Positions 1-7,205 of a stretch of 13,919 bases of DNA are shown piece after piece (the first letter of the stretch is position 1; the number at the start of each line of letters is the position of its first letter). This DNA comes from an uncultured Clostridia bacterium (lineage in GTDB: Bacteria > Bacillota > Clostridia > Christensenellales > Aristaeellaceae): positions 1-13,919 of the forward strand of contig CALNAU010000087.1 in the NCBI GenBank assembly GCA_937874275.1. Direction: 5' to 3'. The notes beneath the pieces are model-generated. The model worked only from the letters and a program-made list of their open reading frames with translations, was not told where the DNA came from and did not search any database. Both the position numbers and the translations under genes were made by a program.

Positions 1-864
1 ATCCTCCTCACCGGGCACCGTCCACAGGTCGTTGACAGGCGGCTCCGCGATGCCGGATACACCGGCGATGAACATCGCCCCGCCATCGGTCTGCACGCCC
101 ACGCTGGCGCCGTTGCTGCCGTGCACCCGCACGTTGCCGAATAGGGCCGGGTTTTGCGAGTTGCTCACCACGATGTTGCCCAGCGCGCCGCTCTTGAAGC
201 GGATGACGGCGATGGCGGTGTCATCCACCTCCAGCTCGGGGTGGTTAAGGGTATCCCACACGCCAAATACTTCCTCTATCTCGCCCATGTACCACAGCAG
301 CAGGTCCAGCTGGTGAGGCGCCTGGTTGACCAGCACGCCGCCGCCCTCGCCGTCCCAGGTGCCGCGCCAGGGGTCGGAGCGGTAGTAGTCCATGCTGCGC
401 CAGCCCAGCATGTTGACCGTGCCCAGAATGGGCCGGCCAAGCTTGCCATCCTCAATCGCCTGCTTGACCCGCATAGCCGGGCGATAGAAGCGTCGCTGGC
501 AGATGGTGCTGCCTGTGACGTCCGCCTGGTTGGCGGCCTCAATGATGGCATCGCAATCGGCCAGCGACGCGGCCAGCGGCTTTTCCACCGCGATGTGCAG
601 GCCAAGCCGGGCCGCCTCCACCGCATATTGGGCGTGGTTGGGGTGCGGCGTGCAGATGCTGATGGCCTCCACACCCGTTTGCTCCACCAGCTCCTTGAGG
701 CTGTCAAAGCCGGGCACGCCGTACTCCTTGCCAAAGGCCGCGCCGCGGCCGGGCCGCGTGCCCACCGCGCCCACAAACTCGCTGTTTTCCAGCTTTTGAA
801 AGCACCGCGCGTGGAAATGCCCCACCTTACCGCAGCCCACCACACCTGTCTTAATTTTACGCAT
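1..864 (-). CDS. Gfo/Idh/MocA-family NAD(P)-dependent oxidoreductase (3' end beyond window)
   Basis: Predicted cytoplasmic sugar or cyclitol dehydrogenase. Only the first 288 residues are in the window; the frame is still open at base 1. The N-terminus is a Rossmann fold with GVVGCGKVG (residues 7-15). The family's EKP motif is at 94-96, its Lys being a usual catalytic residue, and the H-x-x-D pair sits in QAPHQLDLL (His174, Asp177). The start ATG at 864-862 follows an AAAGGAA ribosome binding site. It begins 20 bases after the zinc dehydrogenase stop, so it is probably the next gene of the same operon. Members of this family act on inositols, glucose, 1,5-anhydrofructose and many others, so the substrate cannot be named. 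Together with the neighbouring zinc dehydrogenase it gives the operon two separate redox steps. Family call is secure, substrate unknown. Confidence 0.93.
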   Translation of the reverse strand, partial: MRKIKTGVVGCGKVGHFHARCFQKLENSEFVGAVGTRPGRGAAFGKEYGVPGFDSLKELVEQTGVEAISICTPHPNHAQYAVEAARLGLHIAVEKPLAASLADCDAIIEAANQADVTGSTICQRRFYRPAMRVKQAIEDGKLGRPILGTVNMLGWRSMDYYRSDPWRGTWDGEGGGVLVNQAPHQLDLLLWYMGEIEEVFGVWDTLNHPELEVDDTAIAVIRFKSGALGNIVVSNSQNPALFGNVRVHGSNGASVGVQTDGGAMFIAGVSGIAEPPVNDLWTVPGEED

Positions 865-884
865 GTCCGTTCCTTTCGACGCCG

Positions 885-1925
885 TTAGGGAAGGAGCACG
901 ATTTTGTTCAGCCCCTCTTCCTTGTTATAAATGCGGTTGAGCCACTCGTGGCCGTCCTTCATGGGCACGGCCTTGGAAATCAGCGCGTCCACATCCACCT
1001 TGCCCTCGGCAATCAGCTTGAGGCATTCGCCGTACTCGCCGGCCGACGCGCAGCTGCCAAACAGGCTGATTTGCCGGGTGACCACCCACTGCAGGGGGAA
1101 CTCAATCTTGGGGGCCAGGTTGCCAATCAGCACCACCTTGCCATTGAGGGCGACCGAGCGCAGGCACAAATCCACCGTCGCGCCGATGCCCGTGGCATCC
1201 AGCGCCACATCCACGCCGCCCGCGTCCTTGGTGTGGGCCAGTATCTGCTGCACCGCGTCCGCATCCTTGCTGTTGACGGCGGCGGTCGCCCCGTTCTCCA
1301 GCGCGGTCTTCAGCTTTTCGTCGTCAATGTCCACCGCGATGAGGGTCTCGGCCCCCATGCTGCGCACCACCTGCAAGGTGAGCATGCCGATGGTGCCCAC
1401 GCCCACCACCACCGCGCTCATGCCCGGCGTGATGGGGGTGCGGGTGGCCGCGTGGTAGGCGATGGCCAGCGGCTCCACCATGGCGGCCTGCTGATAGGTG
1501 ACGTTGTCGGGCAGCCGGTAGAGCACATACTCGGGCACCACCACATACTCGGCAAAGGCGCCGTTCATGCGGTAATCCTCGCACGAGACGCCCAGCACCC
1601 GCCTGGTGGCGCACAGGTTGACCAGCCCGGCCTGACAGCGCTCGCACTTGTTGCAGTAGATGGTGGAGTCAAACGTGACCCGGTCACCGGCCTTGTATTC
1701 CTTCACCCCGTGGCCCACTGCCTCAATCTGCCCGGAGGCCTCATGCCCCATGATGACGGGCGGGCGGCGGCGGCCGGTGGAGCCATCCATGCCGTGCACG
1801 TCGCTGCCGCACACCGCGCAGGCCTTCACCCGCACCAGCACCTCCCCCTCACCCGGCGTGGGCGTGGGCACATCCTTGTAGGAAAACTCCTTGTATTGTT
1901 CCATCACGAGGGCTTTCATGCTCAT
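885..1925 (-). CDS. zinc-dependent medium-chain sugar/polyol dehydrogenase
   Basis: A 346-residue member of the zinc alcohol dehydrogenase superfamily, in the sorbitol/threonine/galactitol dehydrogenase branch. The catalytic zinc ligands are visible: Cys39 in CAVCGSD, His61-Glu62 in the GHE motif, and Glu141 in VEPLA. The structural-zinc lobe is complete, with Cys91, Cys94, Cys97 and Cys105. The Rossmann motif GVGTIG spans 165-170, and Asp189 at the end of the second strand (VDIDDEK) suggests NAD rather than NADP. It should oxidise a secondary hydroxyl of a sugar or polyol to a ketone in the cytoplasm. A ribosome binding site GGAGGA lies just before ATG 1925-1923; a second ATG two codons later is possible. 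It lies 26 bases after the phosphotriesterase-family gene and 20 before the Gfo/Idh/MocA gene. Exact substrate unknown. Confidence 0.93.
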   Translation of the reverse strand: MSMKALVMEQYKEFSYKDVPTPTPGEGEVLVRVKACAVCGSDVHGMDGSTGRRRPPVIMGHEASGQIEAVGHGVKEYKAGDRVTFDSTIYCNKCERCQAGLVNLCATRRVLGVSCEDYRMNGAFAEYVVVPEYVLYRLPDNVTYQQAAMVEPLAIAYHAATRTPITPGMSAVVVGVGTIGMLTLQVVRSMGAETLIAVDIDDEKLKTALENGATAAVNSKDADAVQQILAHTKDAGGVDVALDATGIGATVDLCLRSVALNGKVVLIGNLAPKIEFPLQWVVTRQISLFGSCASAGEYGECLKLIAEGKVDVDALISKAVPMKDGHEWLNRIYNKEEGLNKIVLLP

Positions 1926-1951
1926 CTATCCTCCATCTTCGTCATTCAGGT

Positions 1952-2905
1952 TCAGGCTTCAAAGTAGGCGCGCGGGTTGCCGACCAGCAATTGGGTGATG
2001 CTCTCCTCCGGGAATCCCTTCTCCCTCAGCAGGGGCAGCGCGTAGCGGTGGATGTAGCGGCTGTTGTATACCGCGTCATCCGGGTCCTTCTCGCGCTGGA
2101 AGCGCCACTCAAACGCGCCCAGATCCACAAAGCTCACGTAGTCATGGGAAATCAGAATCTTGTTGAGCCATCCCCGGTCGCACAGCGCCATGAGCGTGTT
2201 GACGCGGTTCTCCAGCGAGTTCTTTGCCTCATCGCCAAAGCGATCCAGCCCCACATATGCGCCGCGGCGCAGGATTGCCTCCAGGTAGTCCAAATCATTG
2301 CTGTCGCCGCAGTGGCCAATCACCACCCGGTCGAGCGGTATGCCATGCTTCTCCAGGATGTCCAGCTGCCGCTGGGCGCTGTCGTTCACATAGTTCGCAT
2401 GCGTAGCCACCGGCAGGCCGCTGCGCGCGGCCGCCATGGCCGAGGCTGTCAGCAGCCGCTCGTTGATGGGGGTGACGCCCATGCGGTCAGTGCACATCTT
2501 GATGATGCCCGGCAGCACACCGGTGCCGTCCAGCCCCTGCTCGATGTCATGCATCAAATAATGCAGAAAGCTGTCTACGCTGCGGTTGTACATCCACTGG
2601 TTCTCGGTAAAAAAGAAGCCGGTGGCACAGATGATTTGCATGCCGCTGCGCTGCGCCGCCTCCCGCACAATGCCGGTATCCCGCCCCAGGCATACGGGCG
2701 TTACATCCACCAGCGTGCTCACACCCACTTCCTTGGTGCGGCGCAAATCCTCCGACGCATAGGCCAGAAACTCCTCGCGGTTGAACCACTCCTCGTAGCA
2801 CATGCGCATGTTCCAGTTGGCGCTGACCACATGCTCGTGCGTCAGCGTCTGCCCCAGGGCGGCGGTGGAAATAGGCCCCGAGACGCTGTTAATCATCCTG
2901 GGCAT
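1952..2905 (-). CDS. phosphotriesterase-family metal-dependent hydrolase, probable sugar lactonase
   Basis: A 317-residue TIM-barrel amidohydrolase of the phosphotriesterase (PTE/Php) family. All usual binuclear metal ligands are visible: His23 and His25 in THEH, Lys136 in GIIKMCTD (the lysine that is carboxylated in the family), His169 in ATHAN, His198 in IGHCGD and Asp255 in SHD. The C-terminal LLVGNPRAYF is also typical. Characterised homologues include lactonases that open sugar or acyl-homoserine lactones as well as true phosphotriesterases. In a sugar catabolic operon beside two dehydrogenases, hydrolysis of an aldonolactone is the most economical role; this is inferred. ATG 2905-2903 has AGGAG 8 bases upstream. 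It follows the SIS gene by 37 bases, a gap that contains a small GC-rich hairpin (2921-2940) with no T-run. Confidence 0.9.
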   Translation of the reverse strand: MPRMINSVSGPISTAALGQTLTHEHVVSANWNMRMCYEEWFNREEFLAYASEDLRRTKEVGVSTLVDVTPVCLGRDTGIVREAAQRSGMQIICATGFFFTENQWMYNRSVDSFLHYLMHDIEQGLDGTGVLPGIIKMCTDRMGVTPINERLLTASAMAAARSGLPVATHANYVNDSAQRQLDILEKHGIPLDRVVIGHCGDSNDLDYLEAILRRGAYVGLDRFGDEAKNSLENRVNTLMALCDRGWLNKILISHDYVSFVDLGAFEWRFQREKDPDDAVYNSRYIHRYALPLLREKGFPEESITQLLVGNPRAYFEA

Positions 2906-2942
2906 CGGGCGCTCCTGTCCGGCGGCGCGGATGGGCCGCCAA

Positions 2943-3545
2943 TTATTCGATGTTGCGGTGCCGGGCCTCCATGTCCGCGTAACTCAAGCCCATATCCTCC
3001 CGCAGCAGGATGGCAACGATATCCATCAGCAGGTAGAGGTGCTGCTCGTACTGGTTGCCCATGGGCTGCACGGTGGGCACCACATCCTGCTGGCGCGGCG
3101 CGTCCGGCCCCATGGCGGCCTCATCCAGGTACACGGTGGCGTGCACAAACAGCACCACGTCCGCATATGTGCGCGCCAGTGCCCCTTCGGGCAGGCCGGT
3201 CACCATGGCGATGGTGGCGCCGCTCTCCTTGGCGCGCTTGACAAAGTAGCGGTGAATGCCCACATCCCCCCGGCCATCGGACAGGATGAGCAGGTCGCCC
3301 TTGTGCATGCCGGGCGTGGTATCATCAAACAGCCAGTGGGTGGGCTTGCCCAGGTGGGCGAGGCGCATGGCAAAACTGCGCATGGAGATGCCCTCCCGCC
3401 CGGAACCGTAGACGAAGATGTTGTTCGCCTGCTTGATGGCGTCCATAAAGGCGCGCAGCTGGCCCATATCCAGTTTGGCGAATACGGCCTCGTGCTCGCG
3501 CACAATGGCTTCGCTCATTTGGCGGTATGTATCCTGATAGTTCAT
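2943..3545 (-). CDS. SIS-domain protein of the 3-hexulose-6-phosphate isomerase (HxlB/PHI) family, altered phosphate loops
   Basis: A 200-residue single SIS domain. Family signatures include FAMRLAHLG (58-66), KGDLLIL (82-88), PMGNQYEQ (161-168) with the conserved Glu167, and the ARHRNIE C-terminus that ends many PHI proteins. PHI enzymes interconvert hexulose 6-phosphate and fructose 6-phosphate. Here the two loops that normally hold the sugar phosphate are changed: GSGREG (47-52) has Glu51 where PHI has Ser, and SDGRGDV (89-95) replaces an S-x-S-G-x-T loop. A non-phosphorylated or otherwise different substrate is therefore plausible. The same frame stays open far upstream, but ATG 3545-3543 has a perfect GGAGGTGA site and overlaps the permease stop by 4 bases (ATGA), so it is the start. 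No 3-hexulose-6-phosphate synthase lies beside it. Fold certain, reaction uncertain. Confidence 0.88.
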   Translation of the reverse strand: MNYQDTYRQMSEAIVREHEAVFAKLDMGQLRAFMDAIKQANNIFVYGSGREGISMRSFAMRLAHLGKPTHWLFDDTTPGMHKGDLLILSDGRGDVGIHRYFVKRAKESGATIAMVTGLPEGALARTYADVVLFVHATVYLDEAAMGPDAPRQQDVVPTVQPMGNQYEQHLYLLMDIVAILLREDMGLSYADMEARHRNIE

Positions 3546-4546
3546 TTGTTCACCTCCGCGGTATGTTTGGCAGCCTTGGGCAGGCGCAGCTTGATAGCGT
3601 CGGTCTGCAAGCCAACGGAAATCAGCACCAGGGCACCCATCAGGATGTTCTGCCACCAGGTGTTGATGCTGGGCGAGTAGTTGAACATGGTATTGAGGAT
3701 GGCAATGATCAGGCTGCCGAAGAACACCCCGCTGAACTTGCCCTCGCCGCCGGTCAGCTTGAGGCCGCCCAGGGCACAGCTGGCGATGGCGTAGGTCTCC
3801 CAGGTGGTGCCCGCCAGCGGCTGCGCGCCGCGCATACGGGAGGCCATCATGATGCCTCCCACCGCGCAGATGGCGCCGCAGATGACATAGGCTAGTATTT
3901 TGATTTTGTCCACCTTCAGGCCCATCATGCGGGCGGCTTCCTCGTTGCCGCCCACCGCGTACAGCCCCGTGCCAAACCGGGTGTGGCGGCTGATGAACAT
4001 GCTGATGAACAGCAGCGCCAGGTAGATATAGACCATGATGCTGACCTTGAACCACTTTACCTGCCCCAGGTCCATGAAGATGGCGGATTGCAGCGGGATG
4101 GGCTGCTGGTTGGTAATCAGCAGCACGACGGAGCGCAGCGCCAGCATCATGGCCAGCGAGGCAATCCAGGAGGATATCTTCATCTTGGCCACCATCAGCC
4201 CGGTGATGAAGCCCGCCAGCACGCCCACGGCAATGCCGGCGCCGACCCCCAGCAGGGGGTAACCGGCATTGGCCACCAGCACGCTGATGACGCCGGACAG
4301 CGCCAGGGTGGAGCCGACGGACAGGTCAATCTGCCCCAGCAGAATGACAAACGCAATGCCCAGGGCGGCTACGCCGTTATCCTGCGCCACCTTGCGGAAG
4401 ATGTTGTGGATGGAGTTGAAGGACACAAAGTTACGGTTGGAGAACATGATGGCCGCCACCGTGAACAGCAGCAAAAACGCGATGATGGTGTTGCGGGACG
4501 CAAACCACTTCCAGACGCGGCGTACAGGGCTTTTTTTCGTATGCAT
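3542..4546 (-). CDS. sugar ABC transporter permease, RbsC-like (second permease)
   Basis: A 334-residue integral membrane permease of the ribose/xylose/galactose-type family (BPD_transp_2), with about eight to ten hydrophobic segments starting near residue 20. Family motifs seen are GQIDLSVGST, GGNEEAARMMGL (the cytoplasmic loop that contacts the ATPase) and ASCALGGLKLTGGEG. The N-terminus is short and basic (MHTKKSPVRR). ATG 4546-4544 follows a GGGGAGGA site, 20 bases after the other permease gene ends, and the stop overlaps the SIS start by 4 bases. The two permeases differ clearly in sequence, so they probably pair as a heterodimer with the single ATPase, as in the E. coli YtfQRT-YjfF galactofuranose importer. 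Substrate inferred only as a monosaccharide-like solute. Confidence 0.93.
   Translation of the reverse strand: MHTKKSPVRRVWKWFASRNTIIAFLLLFTVAAIMFSNRNFVSFNSIHNIFRKVAQDNGVAALGIAFVILLGQIDLSVGSTLALSGVISVLVANAGYPLLGVGAGIAVGVLAGFITGLMVAKMKISSWIASLAMMLALRSVVLLITNQQPIPLQSAIFMDLGQVKWFKVSIMVYIYLALLFISMFISRHTRFGTGLYAVGGNEEAARMMGLKVDKIKILAYVICGAICAVGGIMMASRMRGAQPLAGTTWETYAIASCALGGLKLTGGEGKFSGVFFGSLIIAILNTMFNYSPSINTWWQNILMGALVLISVGLQTDAIKLRLPKAAKHTAEVNK
3550..3557 (-). promoter_or_regulatory. strong ribosome binding site fixing the start of the SIS gene
   Basis: On the minus strand this reads GGAGGTGA, five bases before ATG 3545. It lies inside the end of the upstream permease gene, consistent with translational coupling through the ATGA overlap. 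It argues against any longer start for the SIS protein. Confidence 0.8.
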
Positions 4547-4565
4547 TGTTTAATCCTCCCCTTCG

Positions 4566-5534
4566 TTACGCGCGCGACTCGCGTTGGATGAACACGGCAA
4601 AGATGATGATGGCGGATTTGAGGATCTGCGCGTACTCGTACTGGATGTTGTTCATAACCACCGTGATGGTAATCAGCTGCATCACAATGGCGCCCAGCAG
4701 CGTGCCCATTACCTTGGCGCGTCCGCCCGCCATGCTGGTGCCGCCTACCGCCACCGCGGCGATGGCGTCCAGCTCGGCCAGACGGCCCATGTTGCTGCCG
4801 TCGGCCGCGCCCACCTTGCTCACCAGCACCAGGCCGGCCACCGCCGCGAACATGGCGGAAAACACATACGCCGATATGATTGTCCAGGTGGCGTTGATGC
4901 CGGTCAGTCGGGCCGCGGTCGGGTTGTCGCCCACGGCTTGGATACGCCGGCCCCAGGCGGTTTTTTCGATGATGAAGTAGACCACCGCCACCACAATCAC
5001 GATGGGGATGATCTGCATGGGCAGCTCGCCCAATATCTTGCCCTGCCCCAGGAACTCAAAGTTCTTGTACTGATCGATATAGAGGATGCGCCCGTCGTTA
5101 AGCACCTGTGCCACGCCGCGCGCGAACAGCAGCATGGACAGCGTGACCACCATGGGCGACACGTTAAGCTTGCCCACCATGAAGCCGCTGATCAGCCCCA
5201 TCACCGCGCAGGCGATGATGGCCGCGATAACCGCGGGCAGGATGCCGTAGGGCAGCATGTGCGCGCAGACCACGGCGGCCAGTGCCATCTGCGAACCGAT
5301 GGAGATATCAATGCCGCCGGTGGCGATAACCATCGTCTGCCCCATGCCCGTCAGGATGATGGTGGCGCACTGGATGATGATGAGCCACACGATGTCGATG
5401 GTGAAGAAGTTGCTGGTAAAAATCGCGTTGATGAGCAGCAATGTGCCCAGCATGATGACGGGGCTGTGCTTTCTGAGCGTATCAGACAGCGGCGGCCTCT
5501 CCAGGGTGATGGGATTGACAGGACCTGTGCTCAT
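4566..5534 (-). CDS. sugar ABC transporter permease, RbsC-like (first permease)
   Basis: A 322-residue membrane permease of the same family as its downstream neighbour but a different subgroup. Motifs seen are ATGGIDISIGSQ, GDNPTAARLTGI (ATPase-contact loop) and DAIAAVAVGGTSMAGG, the last highly typical of RbsC-like proteins. Hydrophobic segments begin near residue 26 and continue to the C-terminus. Its ATG (5534-5532) overlaps the ATPase stop by 4 bases, and an AAGGAGG site lies within the end of the ATPase gene, so translation is probably coupled. It forms the channel with the second permease and the fused ATPase. The subgroup resembles the YtfT-type half of transporters that carry two permeases; that subgroup placement rests on gene order rather than on an alignment. 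Confidence 0.93.
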   Translation of the reverse strand: MSTGPVNPITLERPPLSDTLRKHSPVIMLGTLLLINAIFTSNFFTIDIVWLIIIQCATIILTGMGQTMVIATGGIDISIGSQMALAAVVCAHMLPYGILPAVIAAIIACAVMGLISGFMVGKLNVSPMVVTLSMLLFARGVAQVLNDGRILYIDQYKNFEFLGQGKILGELPMQIIPIVIVVAVVYFIIEKTAWGRRIQAVGDNPTAARLTGINATWTIISAYVFSAMFAAVAGLVLVSKVGAADGSNMGRLAELDAIAAVAVGGTSMAGGRAKVMGTLLGAIVMQLITITVVMNNIQYEYAQILKSAIIIFAVFIQRESRA

Positions 5535-7069
5535 GTCCGCTCGTCCTCCTTCGCCGTGAGTATTTCAGAAGCCCCGTGGGAAATGGTATCCATGATGTCA
5601 TCCATGCTGATTTGCTCGTCAGTCAGCTCGCCCAGCTTTTTGCCGTCGCGCATGACCACGATGCGGTCGCAGTTGCGCACCAGCTCCTCCATCTCGGAGG
5701 AAATCATCAGCACGCTGATGCCCGCGGCCGAAAACTCCTGAATCAGCGACTCGATCTCGGCCTTGGCGCCTACGTCAATGCCGCGGGTGGGCTCGTCCAG
5801 GATAATCAGCTTGGGGTTCATGCACATCCAGCGGGCCAACAGCACCTTTTGCTGGTTGCCGCCGCTGAGGTAGCGCACCAATTGCTCGCTGGACGGCGTC
5901 TTGATGGACAGGCGGTCGATGTACTGCTGCACAATGGCATCCTGCTTTTTCTTTTGCACCACGCCGTTCTTAGTCAGCTGCGGCAGCATGGCCATGGTCA
6001 GGTTATCCTTAACCGACAGGTGCAGGAACAACCCCTCCACCTTGCGGTCCTCCGTGCAGTAGCCCATGCCCAGGCGGATGGCGTCGCGTGGGCTGCGGAT
6101 GTCCCCCGGCTGGTCCAGCCAGAAGATGCTTCCGTCATCGGGCGGCTCCGCGCCAAACAGAATGTTGCACAGCTCGGTTCTTCCGCTGCCCAGCAGGCCG
6201 GCCAGGCCCACAATCTCGCCCTTCTTGATGTCCACGCCGATGCCGTTGAGGCGCACATTCCACGAGACGGACTCCAGCCGCGCCAATTCCTCCGCGTCTT
6301 CAAAGGCATAGGCGCCCTTGTTGCGCTGCGCTGAGGTAAAGGCCCGCCCCAGCATGCAGTTGACCAGCGTCTGGGTGTCCAGCTCGTCCACATTGAATAC
6401 GCCGGCCAGCTCGCCGTTGCGCAGCACCGTCACCCGCTCGCAAATTTCAAAGATTTCGCTGAGGCGGTGGCTGATAAAAATGATGGCGATGCCCTGCTCC
6501 CGCAGCCTGCGAATCACGGCAAACAGCACCTCCACCTCCTTGGCGTCCAGCGAGGAGGTCGGCTCGTCCATAACGACCAGCTTGGCGTTGATGGTCAGCG
6601 CGCGGGCGATGGCTACCATCTGTTGTATGGCGGTGGAGTATTGGCGCAGCGGCTCCTGCACATCAATAGAAATCCCCATCCCTTCCAGCACTTCGCGGGC
6701 GTCGTGAATCATCTTGCGCCGGTCAATCGTGCCAATCGGGGTGCGCGGCTCGCGGCCCATGTAGATGTTTTCATACACGGTTTGAAAGGGCACCAGGTTC
6801 AGCTCCTGATAAATGGTGCTGATGCCCAGCGCCTGCGCGGCCAGCGCCGTCTTGGGCGCAATCTCCTGCCCGTCAAAGATGATGGTGCCGGCGTCTTTGT
6901 GATAAATACCGGTGAGCACCTTGATGAGGGTAGACTTGCCCGCGCCATTCTCCCCCATCAGCGCGTGCACTTCTCCCCGCTTGACAGAAAAGTCCACATT
7001 GGTCAAAGCCTTCACGCCCGTGAACGCCTTGTCGATGCCCCGCATCTCCAGCAAATATTCCTGTTGCAT
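5531..7069 (-). CDS. sugar ABC transporter ATP-binding protein, fused two-domain (RbsA/MglA-type)
   Basis: A 512-residue protein with two tandem ABC domains, the usual length for carbohydrate-importer (CUT2) ATPases. Domain 1 has Walker A GENGAGKST (39-47) and Walker B LVVMDEP (154-160); its signature region reads YSTAIQQ and lacks the LSGGQ glycine pair. Domain 2 has the degenerate Walker A GLLGSGRTE (291-299) seen throughout this family, a full signature LSGGNQQK (401-408) and Walker B LIILDEP (421-427). It powers import through the two following permeases at the cytoplasmic face. ATG 7069-7067 has a modest GAGG site. It is separated from the binding-protein gene by 136 bases holding a terminator, so it should be expressed less than the receptor. 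Confidence 0.95.
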   Translation of the reverse strand: MQQEYLLEMRGIDKAFTGVKALTNVDFSVKRGEVHALMGENGAGKSTLIKVLTGIYHKDAGTIIFDGQEIAPKTALAAQALGISTIYQELNLVPFQTVYENIYMGREPRTPIGTIDRRKMIHDAREVLEGMGISIDVQEPLRQYSTAIQQMVAIARALTINAKLVVMDEPTSSLDAKEVEVLFAVIRRLREQGIAIIFISHRLSEIFEICERVTVLRNGELAGVFNVDELDTQTLVNCMLGRAFTSAQRNKGAYAFEDAEELARLESVSWNVRLNGIGVDIKKGEIVGLAGLLGSGRTELCNILFGAEPPDDGSIFWLDQPGDIRSPRDAIRLGMGYCTEDRKVEGLFLHLSVKDNLTMAMLPQLTKNGVVQKKKQDAIVQQYIDRLSIKTPSSEQLVRYLSGGNQQKVLLARWMCMNPKLIILDEPTRGIDVGAKAEIESLIQEFSAAGISVLMISSEMEELVRNCDRIVVMRDGKKLGELTDEQISMDDIMDTISHGASEILTAKEDERT

Positions 7070-7158
7070 ATTATGGCCTCATAAACAAAAAACTGTCCCG
7101 CACGCTCATCAAGGCCGCCCGTGCGCCTGCGCTGGGGAACAATTCATCATAGGTAGTG

Positions 7159-7191
7159 AAGAAACCGGGCGCGGCGCATGGCCGCGCCCGG
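7159..7191 (-). terminator. intrinsic terminator/attenuator between receptor gene and ATPase gene
   Basis: A perfect 11-bp inverted repeat (7165-7175 with 7181-7191, CCGGGCGCGGC arm, 5-base loop) starts 14 bases after the receptor stop codon. On the minus strand it is followed by TTTCTT, the usual pattern of a Rho-independent terminator with a short U-tract. Because all transporter genes follow with only a weak alternative, partial read-through is expected, giving excess receptor over membrane components. The rest of 7070-7205 holds a weaker 6-bp hairpin (7099-7125) near a T6 run, and no gene. Confidence 0.85.
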
Positions 7192-7205
7192 CTATTGGTT
7201 GTTAA

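Noticed and set aside
2921..2940. GGCGGC/GCCGCC hairpin between SIS and PTE-family genes
   Set aside because: Short, no T-run, common by chance at this G+C; may have no role.
1991..3241. Long plus-strand open frames opposite the minus-strand operon, up to 416 codons (for example 1991-3241, 948-1967, 4584-5741, 6467-7084)
   Set aside because: Their translations are rich in His, Arg, Gln and Ala without domain signatures, and they mirror strongly supported minus-strand genes. High G+C in third positions produces such shadows.
2943..4055. A 370-codon minus-strand frame that could look like a fusion of an unknown domain to the SIS protein
   Set aside because: The upstream part is an out-of-frame reading of the permease gene, and a strong ribosome binding site plus ATGA overlap place the true start at 3545.
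7099..7125. Second hairpin (CGCACG/CGTGCG) near T6 before the ATPase gene
   Set aside because: Only 6 bp, a 15-base loop and several bases between stem and T-run; too weak to call a terminator alone.
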